Assembly (NCBI GenBank): GCA_932294295.1
Contig: OW028585.1
Span: 17,999,561 to 18,063,560 of the forward strand
Origin: Alitta virens
Lineage: Eukaryota > Annelida > Polychaeta > Phyllodocida > Nereididae
DNA: 64,000 nucleotides
Direction of reading: 5' to 3'
The notes beneath the pieces are model-generated. The model saw only the letters and a program-made list of their open reading frames with translations, ran no database searches and was not told the DNA's origin. The number at the start of each line of letters is the position of its first letter. The stretch's first letter is position 1. Shown here piece after piece: positions 1 to 10,401 of this stretch. The translations under genes and the position numbers were made by a program.

Positions 1-64
1 GGATCATGCCGCCCCCCGGGGCTATATAGCTCTGTTGGATCAAAGGTATTACGTTGTGCCCCCC
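1..64 (+). repeat. Left terminal inverted repeat of the Polinton
   Basis: Bases 1-16 (GGATCATGCCGCCCCC) followed by a CGGGGCTAT-like block match the inverted right end. A second matching block, GTTGTGCCCCCC at 53-64, pairs with 19777-19788. The sequence between the blocks has diverged. This is short and imperfect compared with the usual 100-1000 bp near-identical Polinton TIRs. Confidence 0.85.
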
Positions 65-97
65 GGGCTCACTACAAGGAGTCAATGGACATGATCG

Positions 98-150
98 CCC
101 TCAGGCGTTGACGTTTAGCCGATAGATGTTCACACCCTCAGGCGTCGACG
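98..150 (+). repeat. Subterminal direct repeat (CCCTCAGGCG motif)
   Basis: CCCTCAGGCGTTGACG at 98-113 recurs as CCCTCAGGCGTCGACG at 135-150, one mismatch in 16. Related CCTGAGG cores occur near the right end (around 19703 and 19810). It may be a binding site for the integrase or for terminal replication proteins; that role is inference. Confidence 0.55.
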
Positions 151-312
151 ATTAGTTAACGTTTACTAAATTGAGCTATATCGCATATCATTAAGTGTTT
201 CAGTGCTAATAGACAGTTACACATACAGGTGGCGCTGAGTGTATGTTTATTGAAAATTAAAAAGAATAATATACCTGATATAGGGTATTTTATTTTAGTC
301 TACCTTGCAGCC

Positions 313-660
313 ATGGAGGGTGAGGATATCACCGAAAAATACATCTCAGGTGCTCATACAGAGGTTAAACCTGAAAATACCGAACATTTCCGGGATCCAT
401 TAATAGAGCACAATGTGGACATTAACTCTACTATGAGTAGCACAAGTATTAGCAGTAGGCTGTGGAAGATATTCGGTAAAACTATACCGAAAAATGAAGT
501 GATTTTTATTTGTCAAGTCGTGATTCTATATATCGTCATCATCACTTGCATAGTCAATTTGTCTCTCGGTAATGGAGACAGCAATTTGTGGACCGCTCTC
601 TTGTCCTCATCAATGGGAATAATGCTCCCCGCTCCGACGTTGTCCAGGAGGAGGAGCTGA
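313..660 (+). CDS. Small conserved Polinton membrane protein (115 aa)
   Basis: I chose the ATG at 313 because it opens a well-formed acidic protein; the frame extends upstream to 229 but begins without a good start. Residues 1-60 are polar. Residues about 65-85 (around IFICQVVILYIVIITC) form one hydrophobic helix. The segment NLSLGNGDSNLWTALLSSS follows, and the end is a short PAPTLSRRRS tail. Small one-TM proteins with this LSLGN..SNLWTALLSSS..P signature recur in animal Polintons, from my memory of the family. Function is unknown; a virion membrane or scaffold role is possible. It is the first gene inside the left terminus and points inward. Confidence 0.7.
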   Translation: MEGEDITEKYISGAHTEVKPENTEHFRDPLIEHNVDINSTMSSTSISSRLWKIFGKTIPKNEVIFICQVVILYIVIITCIVNLSLGNGDSNLWTALLSSSMGIMLPAPTLSRRRS

Positions 661-841
661 TGAGTGAACCCTCGGGCATATGAGTTTCATTCTTGTCCTA
701 TGATTGGGCCAAGCTCTCATCACTTGTGCGATGTTGACTTGACGTGCCCTAAGGTCGCTCAGCGATATCGATGATTGGATGCTACTCATGATGCCATACC
801 ATGCATGGTGGGCTTCTCTGAGGGCAATGTACTCTACCTGG

Positions 842-847
842 TATAAA
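842..847 (+). promoter_or_regulatory. TATA box for the 917-1960 gene
   Basis: TATAAA at 842-847 lies 70 bases before the ATG at 917. Transcription would start near 872 and leave a leader of about 45 bases. This is the clearest TATA-type promoter in the left arm. Confidence 0.55.
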
Positions 848-916
848 TGCTGAGCTCCAGAGCTTCCATCAAGCATTTCTCAAGAGCTGAAATAGATATA
901 CCACACAAGCTACATC

Positions 917-1960
917 ATGACAACAAGCCAACTTGACACTCAGACTCCTCAGGGATCCAGTGGAATGACTCTCTGTTTGTCAGAGCACACAAGAGTTATA
1001 GCTCATGCTGCACAGCAATACAAGTCAGGATATGTCACAGTGTCACGCTACAGCTGTGACACCTCCAAATGGAGGAATGTCCATATTGCCAAGAAGTCCT
1101 TTGAGAAGCTGAAGGAGGCATCAACTGAACTTTACAATGCCCTTCTGAATGGTGAATCGAAACAAGTGGGGCTTACCAAGAGGCAGTTTGCCATGATCAC
1201 CAAGTTTCAGAGGGGCGATAAGGAGGCAGTGCACTATGTCTCTTTTCTACACCCGAAGACTGAACAGGAAAAACTCACCGATGTCAGTGAATGCCACCAC
1301 AGCAAGACTATTAATCTACGCAAAGAAGAGTACGAAAAACTACATGGTGCTATGGAGAAAATTCACCAGGTCATCATTACACCACCCAAGGATGCTGAGG
1401 GACAGACTCTGAATCCCGAGGAGGCTACAACAGTCAAGGCTTATCAGTGGAATGTTGAGAAGCGTGGAATGAAGTCTCACACTTTATTCCCCACTCGTGA
1501 AGATTGCGAAGAAAGTGTCAAGGGCTACTTAGCAGGCCTCCCTGATGAGGGTGTGAAGTACAGCTACGACGTTATCGATCTCGTCATACATCGTCCCACT
1601 AAAATGGAAATTTTAGAGTACATCTTCAGCAGCGAAGTGCTACGCAAAACAGGCCATTCATGGACCGACCTGATGATGCAACCTCCTTCTGAAGATGTTG
1701 TCGATGAGGCTCTGGAGAAAGTGACCAAAAAAGATGTCGTTCAGATTGCCGAACTAATTGCTGCCCGCCTGAATCACAAAAGACTGTATTTCATGAGTGA
1801 TGTTTTTGACATTTTTGTGTATGTGGGTGGCATTGGGAGGTCTAAGGAAAGTATCACTAAATATGCCTTGTCACCTCCTATTGAATTGTCAGCTCGTCTG
1901 CTTGATTTTTGTTATATGAAGATTGTGCAAAAACAAAATACCCAGTCGGTGTCCAGCTAA
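917..1960 (+). CDS. Orphan Polinton protein with two similar alpha/beta modules (347 aa)
   Basis: A complete 347-residue frame with its own TATA box and an AATAAA about 95 bases after the stop (near 2056). I do not recognise the family. Residues about 35-95 (YVTVSRYS...WRNVHIAKKSFEKLKEA) and 125-155 (KTINLRKEEYEKLHGAMEKI) look like two copies of a strand-plus-helix unit. The VTV...VHI...FEKL...GLTKRQF pattern vaguely recalls PC4-type single-strand DNA-binding coactivators, but I would not assign it on that. The C-terminal half is mixed helical without TM segments or zinc ligands. Its place beside the terminus, away from the capsid cluster, would suit a replication or regulatory role (inference). 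Confidence 0.7.
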   Translation: MTTSQLDTQTPQGSSGMTLCLSEHTRVIAHAAQQYKSGYVTVSRYSCDTSKWRNVHIAKKSFEKLKEASTELYNALLNGESKQVGLTKRQFAMITKFQRGDKEAVHYVSFLHPKTEQEKLTDVSECHHSKTINLRKEEYEKLHGAMEKIHQVIITPPKDAEGQTLNPEEATTVKAYQWNVEKRGMKSHTLFPTREDCEESVKGYLAGLPDEGVKYSYDVIDLVIHRPTKMEILEYIFSSEVLRKTGHSWTDLMMQPPSEDVVDEALEKVTKKDVVQIAELIAARLNHKRLYFMSDVFDIFVYVGGIGRSKESITKYALSPPIELSARLLDFCYMKIVQKQNTQSVSS

Positions 1961-2731
1961 CATGTTCTGTCAGCACTTATTTACTCAATGCAACATCTAT
2001 GTGTGTGTGTGTACACTGTGTAAAATGTATTTTTATTTTTTTCTTCATTGCTTGCAATAAATTTTTTGAGATTAAAATTCCATGTCTGTTGTTTTTATGA
2101 GGTAAAAAAGAAGGTTGCCTGTGAATTTCCATTTTCATTGTGAAAAGGCCCAATTTCAAAGCATAATTCTCTAGTGAAAAGCGCCATTACACGTTAAAGC
2201 CTGGAAGTGCTTAGTGTACATAGTGTACATAGCGTACATAGTGTACATAGTGTACATAGCGTACATGGCGTACATAGCGTGCATAGTGTACATAGTGCGC
2301 ATAGTGCGCATAGTGAGCAGTGCTTAGTGCTTAGTGCTTAGTGCTTAGTGGCTGTCCTTAAAGTGTTCAGTAAATAGTAACAACTCAATGATATTTATAT
2401 TTTAAACAGACAATAATTTATTATCGGAATCACATTAATGTCAATACATTTCATTGCGGTTTCTCTTGACAGTAACAATAAATATATATATATAAATAAA
2501 TAAATAAATATATACAGTTGGTGTGAAATGCACCCTACACAATAAATAAGTGCTCAAAATTGATGCTTTTTGAAGAATATACATAATATAGAGTGACACA
2601 GAAAACAATTACATGCAAACAGGGTAATTACTGTGAAAATATAGTCATACATGGAAAATGGTGGACAGGTAGTGTTGGTGGAGCTGGAGCTGGAGTAAAG
2701 TGCCGAATAATGTGGTAATGAGGAATTTCAC
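1961..2731. other. 3' flanking region between convergent genes
   Basis: No gene seen. It holds the poly(A) signal of the 917 gene (AATAAA near 2056), a minisatellite (2215-2345), and AT-rich microsatellite DNA around 2480-2510. The 3' end of the minus-strand PolB transcript would also lie here. Confidence 0.6.
2215..2345 (+). repeat. Minisatellite of ~10-bp units (tagtgtaca / tagcgtaca / tagtgcgca, then tgcttag)
   Basis: Tandem decamers of the type CATAGTGTA alternate T/C at one position over about 90 bp, then grade into GTGCTTA heptamers. It lies outside coding sequence between two convergent genes. Confidence 0.85.
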
Positions 2732-5700
2732 CTAAAAACCGAAAGGTTGAGTGTCATATGTGCCCGGGATGAGGCGTCTCTTCGAGTAAGTCACTTTGAA
2801 CCTTTTGATCTCGTCTCTATTGAAAAGCTTAAATTCATACTTATTACGCCTTATTTTACTGTACGGCACCGCAACATGTGGCTGCTCATCACCGACATCT
2901 TCATCACTCAGTGGATTGTTGTCAGGGTCAGCCCAGAACAACACCAGTTTGCAGATACTATCGAAGTTCAAAAGTTGACTGACTTCGTAGTTTAAAGTGA
3001 AGCCTTTGAGCTTCGTTGTCTTGTCGCCGTCATTAGTCAAGAATGCGTAAGATTTCGGCCCACTGCTCACGAAGCGCGAGATGAACTGGTTACTCCCCAG
3101 CTCATTCGTCCACTGACCTAAGTGATCACCCATGTCCGGTGTATATTGCTTATCGTCCCCCTCTGTATATTCATAAACTACACTGTCGGTGTCAAAATAG
3201 ATCACTCTTTCCCCCAGACTATGCAGGACGTTGAAAAGACGGCTCCTTGCATTAGCCGTGGTGAAAGCCGCAATAAAAACATTCACATGCGTCATTTCGG
3301 GGAGGAACCCCTCCGAGTGCGTATACTCAATCATGCAGCGATTGGTGTCCAAGACATGCATACCTCGGAGAGTGATAGATGGGTTGACCAGCAGTTTGAA
3401 AATGTCTGCTCCTGTTTCTGTGAGTTTGTGCGTTCTGTGGTTATTATTTTCGCCAAACTTACCCCAGAAGCTATTCAGGAGCAGTTTATTCGTGGCCCTC
3501 TTCCCCTGATTGAGTGAAATGCTTTGTCTGTCAAGACGAATACCTTCAACAGACTCGTACTGCTCAATGTACTCAGTTTTTGCCTCTTCAGTCATATCCG
3601 GAGAAGGCCACCCCGATGCCTCCTGTTTCCCTTTAAGAAATAAGTTAACATAATCTGAAAACAGCCCCGGAGTGTCCTGGGACCTGTCAAACTTGGCCCT
3701 TTCCCTGAAGTGATAGACCTCGAACACTTTAATTACCACATAGCCTACTCTGAGGGCGTCTTCGAGGTCAACAGACGTCCAAGTACCTACTAAGTCACGC
3801 TCAGAGTCTGGACACTTACAGGGGTCTGGAGATGAATTGTGTGCACACCTGCTGCAGAGTGGGAATAGGAGCTTACCGCCTGAACGTAGGGGGAGGCAGG
3901 GGTGATAGAGTCCTCTAGGAGGTCTGACGCGTGCTTGAATGAGACCAAAGTATTTGTGAATGTCCTGAGGAGGGGGGTCAATGATTACCTCCGGTATCCC
4001 TACTGGGAAGACATCATTCTTCAGTACCATAGGGTATAAGGAGCAGATGTCCACATAGCCCAACCTCTTTCCTTCCTTTGCCTCGTGATACAGCTTCACC
4101 GCATTCACTCGGCCGCCGTAAAAAGCGGCCCGTGGATCCAGGCGAGGTAGCAGCTCACAATTTCTTTCGATCTCGCGCAGTCTCTCATTCGTGGTAAGTA
4201 TGTTCGTGAATTCGCATTCCCACATGAGGTGAACTTCGAAGTTCAGCTCCCTCCTCAGATACGCCAGCCTTGCGTCTGTTCGCTTATAGAGCGATTTCAG
4301 GCTTTCGCCTGTGTGGGGGTGCCTGACATTAGCGGGTGTGTTGGGGCCACCGTAACACCTCCTACACCCGTGGTACACACAGCCGAGAAATTCCCAGGCT
4401 GTCTCTTTCCCTGTCACAGTGTCCTGATGGTAACCATCCAGTTTCAACCACCCATCCTTGGTTTGGTTTATCACTCGATGTTCGCCCCCATTTCGTGCAT
4501 GGAGAATGGTCACTCCGTGTCTCTGGGCCTCGTACTCTAGCCAAATGATTGATACTCGGCTGTGCGCATCAAGTCCTGCAAACCCGCACGAAGGCATTCT
4601 AGCAAAGGGGGTTGAAACAAATTCCATGCCCTTTATCTCTACACTACCCATGTCAACAGAGCCACCCGCCGTGTCAACAAGCTGCAATTGGTCATTTTGA
4701 AGGTAGCCCTCCACATTGCGACCATCTTCGAGCGAGACAGAGTACTTCTCGGTCAAGAACATGTGGCGATAAGTCGCCATACACACACTGGCCAGGGTGT
4801 TATACTGGAAGGGGTCAATTCCGATGAGTTTAACCTCTCTCTCGCCTCCCTCACCAACATCAACAACTTCTTCTCTGGATGTTATGCCGAGGAGCCAGCT
4901 CCTGAACGAGTTACAGCTCTCCTGCAGAATGTTAACATCATCCTCGCAATAGGCGAGTATCTCTTTCTTGAAGTCAAAGACCTTACCCCTCTGCTGAACG
5001 TACCACCCTGTGAACTCTTCTCTGGCTTTTGACTTCATCCTGTTCACTCTGTAGCAGTACGGGTGGGGCATGGGGCCGACGTAGTCCCACATTTCCTTCT
5101 GGTTGAAAAAGACAGGAAATGTCCCTTTTTTAACACCCTGCAGCCCAAACACCTTGGGCATCTGACTGAGAGGGAATGTCAGGAAGTTTAAAGAGTCTAT
5201 GATTCTGAACTTCCCAGCATCGATAGCAACAATTTTACTCCCCCTATAAATGACTTTAGGGAGCTTCCTCATGCTGCAGAAGATGTATTTTGCCATGAAG
5301 TATGCGTCGTAAGCCTGGCCATTGTGAAAAAGCAGAGTGTACCCCTCAAATTCACGCCTAAACAAGAATTGACAGAAGTCTGTGGCAGCATTGTCACCAA
5401 AAAAGGCGACTCCTCTCTTCCCGCAGTCTCCACCGATCATACATACGTCTCTCTCAGCATTGCCCCTAGCAGCGTTCGGGTCGACATTGTCAGTGCATTT
5501 GTCACATGCAGTACCGCAGTGTGAGCAGCGCGAATTGTCGCGGTAACTCACCCCGATACAGTAGGAGCACTCCCAGTGGGCCACAAGCAGGTTGGGCAAA
5601 TGAAATTTGCCAGTGGGGTCAGCCTCAAAGTCGGCGAAGACATACTTGCATGACACGGCCTTGGGTTTTTGTTGACGTATGTAGCAGAAATGCACACCTG

Positions 5701-7079
5701 TGACCAGCTTTCCGCAAATCTTACACTCGCGTGTACCGCATTTGTGGTCATCGCCGGGCTTGTAGAACACACCACAGCCTCTACAGCGATGGGAACTTGA
5801 ACATGTGCCATTTTCTAAATGGCGCTGGTTGCAGGCCACAGAGTGCATGAAGCGATTACATACTTGACAGCAGTGCTTCTCAATGTCCAGGATAGGACAT
5901 GACTCTGCTTTACAGGATGAGCACTGGTCACAGCCCGCATGTCCATATCTCTTGTCATAGGGCGTCAAACATTTTGAGCAAAAGGCCGACTTTGCAAAGA
6001 TACAGTGCACCTTGATTATTGTGTGAAAGTGACCTACCGCTTTTGGATCTAGAGGGTCGCGCTGATATAATAAATAAATAGTACGCTGCCTACAGTCATC
6101 ACCCACATAGATAGGCCTGACACTAGATCCTCGGCCAAAAACCACTACTCGTGCGTTAGCTACTCTTTCGAAAGAGGGTATATCGGTGAAAACCGGTACA
6201 TATTCAAGGTCAAATCCTGCGGTGGTGTGAAGCCTCTGAGCTTCAACAGCCTGAGCATTTCTTTTACCATTGTTCACCCTCTTGTACTCATTCTGAGCGA
6301 GATTGTGCGCTTGCTTGTTAGACGCGGGAGTTGCATCGAGATTTGCCTTGGCCACGCCGACCACTATTGACCTAGCCAGGCATAAATTGTCTGTGTTTTT
6401 AATTTCACATATGCATTTCAATCTACGCAGGTCTTCGATATAGTTAATGCCTGAACTAACACCGGCCACCAGTGGGTTTCTAATGACGCCCACATGAATC
6501 TCTAGAGGCTCATCTAGAAACAGATCTTCATCAGACTGCAGCAGACTTTCCAGGAGTTCAACAATTTTGAAAATGGTGAGCTGGTGCAGGGGTATTAGGC
6601 CGCTAGAGTGGGGGCTGTAAAATGCCTCGTTTTGTATGAAAAACCGGACGAGGTCTTGAGCATTATAGCTCTCATTAAGTCGAGTAATAATGGTTTCGAT
6701 CACTTCCTCCAGACCGCCCATGATGTCCCTGAGATTAACACCAGCCCAGTTTACATTAAAATGCACACTGTACACCGTCTCTCGAGCAACTCCACCGTCA
6801 AACTCGATGTCTTTGATATTCCTAACTTCAATGTGGCGGTGGAAATTCACTACATAATCGGGGCCATCAAATATCATGTGAGGTTCAATGAGGCCCTCAT
6901 CGACAACCTCCTCAGCCACCTCCTCAGCCTGTTCATCGTTTTCATTCATGACTATATCATCTACACCCGCACCAATTATATTCTTTTCGTAGAGCATGTC
7001 TAAAAATAAAATTTCTCTCTGCTCCCCGTCAAGCACCTGGCCTTCGGCCCCCTGATCCACTTGAGGTATTTCATTTAAG
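2732..7079 (-). CDS. polB: Protein-primed family B DNA polymerase (main exon, 1448 aa)
   Basis: The frame stays open back to 7156, but those residues come from a TA-rich repeat. A strong 3' splice site (T-rich tract plus catag) ends at 7080, so coding probably begins at 7079 after an intron. Numbering from there: N-terminal region 70-340; Cys/His-rich zinc-binding stretch about 367-465; 3'-5' exonuclease with DFEAD (483-487), HNGQAYDAY (585-593) and YCEDDV (710-715); a VSR/endonuclease-like insert about 834-960 with LGCVYHGCRRC; polymerase motifs DICSLYP (1010-1016), KRATNKLLLNSFWGKFG (1193-1209), YFDTDS (1294-1299) and KLKGF (1356-1360). All catalytic residues are present. This is the replicase that copies the linear element from a protein primer. 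Upstream exons may add an N-terminal extension (see 7389-8920). Confidence 0.96.
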
Positions 7080-7388
7080 CTATGAAAAAAATAAAAAATA
7101 AAAATAAAATATATATGTGTATATATGTGTATATATATATATATATATATAGTCAAAATAAATTAATAAAAAGTTTTCTGCTATACCTCCTATGGAGGCC
7201 CTTCTACATGCTTTCGTAATAAAGCATTTCAGTGATTGTCAATATGGTTTTTCAAAAAATTAAATACATAGATGTGTTATTATTATTATTATTATTATTT
7301 ATTCATTTGAGGTAGCAATGGTTACATAAATGACAGATACGTATGCCGAAAAAAAAATAAAAATAAATAAATTCTGGTAAAATACTGA

Positions 7389-8920
7389 CTAGCTGTCAGA
7401 CCAATCCCCCAGAGCCAAATCCCTCATCCACGAAAAGCTATCCTCATCCTCATCCTCATCCTCTGCATCCCTAGCCCTACCCCCGCTCGGAGTATTATCG
7501 ACATCATCTCTGCTGATACTGAAAAGAGAGAGAGAGAGAGAAAAAAGTTAGCAAATGTATATGCCTTCCCCTGTTGGGGCACAAAAAAAAAAAAAAAAAA
7601 AAAAAAAAATAAATAAATAAAAAACATTCCTTGTCACTTTTCAAAAAATTCAGCACTCACTTATGTCGATCAGGGTCTGGTATACACGGTGGTTCACCAC
7701 CGGACAGAGTATGAGGTTGGGGTGGTGGAACCCCTGAGGGGCCGGCTACTTCCCCATCTTCAACAATGCTAGGGGGAAAAAATAAAAATAAATAAATAAA
7801 TGAAAATAAATAAATATATATATATATATATATATACAAATATAGGTCCCTCTGGTGTTATATAGCAATCGACTCGACTTACCCATTGATGACACGACGA
7901 GTGAAGGTGAACGATCGCCGGGGATTGGCTGCTTCAGGGCCTTGGGCAACAGCAGCAGCAGTAGCAGTAGCAGTAGCAGTAGCAGTAGCAGTGGCAGTAG
8001 CAGTAGCAGTAGCAGTAGCGGTAGCAGTAGCGGTATCAGCACTGGTGCCAGCACTGGTGTCAGCACTGGTGTCAGCACTGGTGTCGGCATCTGTATCGTC
8101 ATCGTTGGCCTCAAAATTGAGCACCCTCCTGACTGTCCATCGAGATAGAGGCGTTACTTGAGCATTTTCAACGTTGCTACTAGAAAATAATATAAAATAA
8201 AAATAAATAAAACAACCCCTACCGGCATATAACCGCATACACTAGAGTGTAATATCCAGGTAATAGTGTTGCTATATAGAAATGTACATACACATTCGAT
8301 GCTTCTCTACGTCGACCACTCGGTCTCTTTTCATACACCGGGCAGGACAACTTGGCCTTTTTGGCTGGTGGCTCCCCCTCCAGCGGTGACGGTTTACTGA
8401 AACAGGCCATGAAACTTTCAAGTTTCATGACACTCTTCCTGTGGTAGCTCAGCTGTTGGCTATATCTCTGAGTACAAAGGAAAAAAAGAAATTGTCACTC
8501 TGTTCTCGGGTAACCACAAACTAAAAAACAAAAAAAAAACAAAAAAAACAAGCGCAGCCACAAACGCAATATACACACCTTCAGCATGGCAGCTTCGGCA
8601 GAAAGAATGGCGTCGTCATCATCGGTTTCTTTCCACTCCATTTCTTCTACAGGCGAAGCAGGGCTGGGAGGGGGTGGTGGTGGAGGAGAAGGAGGTGTAG
8701 GAGGTGAAAATAAAGCGCTCTTCGGAGTTGAGGTCCTCAGAGGTACTGGGAGTGCAGGTGGTGTTGAACCGAGTAGAGAAGGATTGGTATTTCCCCGCGA
8801 ATTAGGCTCAGTACCAATGTCAGCACCAGTGGCAGTGCCAGTGCCGGTACCACCAACATCCATAGGTTCTCCACTGGGACCACCATTCAGCATCAGCTCT
8901 AGTTGGCGTATTTCACGCAT
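7389..8920 (-). CDS. Five-exon acidic/low-complexity protein, or N-terminal exons of PolB
   Basis: Exons by splice signals and phase: A 8920-8579, B 8467-8292, C 8179-7883, D 7768-7661, E 7518-7389 (stop TAG). The total is 1053 nt, 350 aa. Donors are GTGTGT, GTATGT, GTAAGT and GTGAGT; acceptors are T-rich; introns are 111-142 nt. Exon A itself follows an acceptor (tttatag, 8938), so a non-coding leader exon may lie upstream, with GTAAGA near 9100 as a possible donor. The product is Pro/Gly-rich (exon A), then basic (KKAKL, GRRREAS), then D/T/A repeats, ending in an acidic EDEDEDEDS tail. No known domain seen. Exon D ends in the same phase (2 bases over) that the PolB exon at 7079 needs, so skipping exon E would fuse A-D to PolB (1756 aa). 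Confidence 0.65.
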
Positions 8921-8937
8921 GGCCTGCGAAGCTAGGC

Positions 8938-9142
8938 TATAAAATAAAATAAAATAAAGTTGATAAATAAATAAAAGAACGAGTTATATTTAGAGTTATA
9001 TCATTGAGCCTACACCCGCACAAGCACACGCACGCACATACAGCACTGGCTAAGGCGCATTACTGTAGGCAGCGTAAGACATATAGCACACGTCGTACTG
9101 TCTTACAGCGTAGGCTACGCCATAGCTCGCCCACGATAAAAC
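8938..9142. promoter_or_regulatory. Divergent intergenic region between PolB-side exons and the ATPase cluster
   Basis: The region separates the minus-strand replication genes from the plus-strand morphogenesis cluster. It contains an inverted pair GTAAGACA (9074-9081) / TGTCTTAC (near 9099) and nearby GTAGG..AGCG and AGCGTAGGCTAC copies. A bidirectional promoter is the natural reading; no TATA box is evident on the plus side. Confidence 0.4.
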
Positions 9143-9955
9143 ATGGAGAAAGGGCATTGCTCTAATAAGTCTGAAGAAGAAAAAGAATGCCCCGAAGAAG
9201 AAGAAGAACTAGAACTAGAATTAGGACTAGAGCCGGAAGGAGAAAAATACGACGAGCTCGAGGGGCTCGAGGAGCGCGAAGAACGAGATCAAGATCAAGA
9301 TCAAGAATCTCTTTTTAAGTTCGAGTCGCCCTCGTCTACAGTAATCGCGGGGCCATCCATGGTTGGAAAAACTGTTCTGGCCCTGTCGATCGTGAAGAAC
9401 TCGAGGGTGATGTACACTATACCACCGATGAAGATCTTGTACGCGTACGGCGTTTATCAGAAAAAGTTTGAAGACCTCGAGGCTCTGATACCTAATCTGA
9501 CTCTCCATCACGGGCTGCCACCTAGAGAGCTGATAGAAGAACTGAAAAGCGAAGACGGTAACAATCTGGTGATTCTGGACGATTTGATGGACGAAATATG
9601 CAATTCCAGCGAAATGTGCTCGCTGTTTACTCGAGAAGTTCATCATGGCCGCATCTCGGTCATAATGATATCGCAAAATGTCTACCATCAGTCGCGCTAC
9701 TCGCGCACCATTAGCCTCAATACGAGTTACTTGATATTGATGAAGACATGCAGGGACCTACAGCAGATACACTTCCTCTCTCGTCAGATGTTCCCTAGCA
9801 CTCCGAAGCGATTAGTCGAAGCACACGAAGACGCCACAAGACAACCAAGAGGGTACCTAGTCGTGAACAACTTGACTAGCTCAGGCGACGAGGACGTTCG
9901 CCTGTGCACCTCCATCCTACCCGGCGAGACCCTAGTGCTGTACACGCGGAAATAA
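9143..9955 (+). CDS. A32/FtsK-HerA-like genome-packaging ATPase (270 aa)
   Basis: Residues 1-60 are a very acidic leader (Glu/Asp runs). Walker A is GPSMVGKT at 70-77, Walker B LVILDD at 142-147, and SVIMISQNVYH near 172-182 fits the sensor Gln of packaging ATPases. The enzyme would pump the linear DNA into capsids. It is the first gene of the plus-strand cluster, and its stop overlaps the next start by one base (TAATG at 9953-9957). Length is typical for Polinton ATPases. The first ATG of the frame is taken as start. Confidence 0.93.
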   Translation: MEKGHCSNKSEEEKECPEEEEELELELGLEPEGEKYDELEGLEEREERDQDQDQESLFKFESPSSTVIAGPSMVGKTVLALSIVKNSRVMYTIPPMKILYAYGVYQKKFEDLEALIPNLTLHHGLPPRELIEELKSEDGNNLVILDDLMDEICNSSEMCSLFTREVHHGRISVIMISQNVYHQSRYSRTISLNTSYLILMKTCRDLQQIHFLSRQMFPSTPKRLVEAHEDATRQPRGYLVVNNLTSSGDEDVRLCTSILPGETLVLYTRK

Positions 9956-10401
9956 TGCCTGACAGAGTCAAGGACTGTATCGGCTTTCTGGAGCTTTTGG
10001 TGAACACGTACAAGCTGGCCGCTCGCTCCAGTCGCACATTACTGCTAGAGGCCACCAGGGACCAACTCCTGTGCATAACGGAGGTCATACTGAATACATT
10101 AGAGGGCAACTTGAGGATCTCCAACAGTCCGCATCTAGAGCTGAGTAGATTCAAGGGAGTGCTGCGTAAAGTACCTAGAATAGTAGTACCAAAAGTTGCC
10201 TCGCTCAAATCGCGCAACTCAGGCTCCGGCCCCAACTCCAGCTTCAGGACTACGGTGGCATCTCGAAAACAGTTGAGAGAGCTCTACGCGAGACACTACA
10301 AGACGCTGATCGAATTCCTGGAACTCTGCATACCTCCCCTGAAAGGCCTCCTCGAGCGAGAAGAAAACGGCAATGGCAATGACAATGACAATGAAATTTA
10401 A
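9955..10401 (+). CDS. Small helical Polinton protein following the ATPase (148 aa)
   Basis: The ATG at 9955 shares its A with the ATPase TAA; the frame is open upstream but this is the first ATG of the expected protein. It is Leu/Arg-rich and predicted mostly helical, with two basic segments (RFKGVLRKVPRIVVPK; ASRKQLRELYARHYKT) and a low-complexity NGNGNDNDNEI end. A protein of similar length and position is common in animal Polintons; its role is not established. Its 3' end overlaps the next frame. Confidence 0.75.
   Translation: MPDRVKDCIGFLELLVNTYKLAARSSRTLLLEATRDQLLCITEVILNTLEGNLRISNSPHLELSRFKGVLRKVPRIVVPKVASLKSRNSGSGPNSSFRTTVASRKQLRELYARHYKTLIEFLELCIPPLKGLLEREENGNGNDNDNEI

Noticed and set aside
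3122..3517. Plus-strand frames inside the PolB region
   Set aside because: They are shadows of the minus-strand polymerase exon, which has all catalytic motifs.
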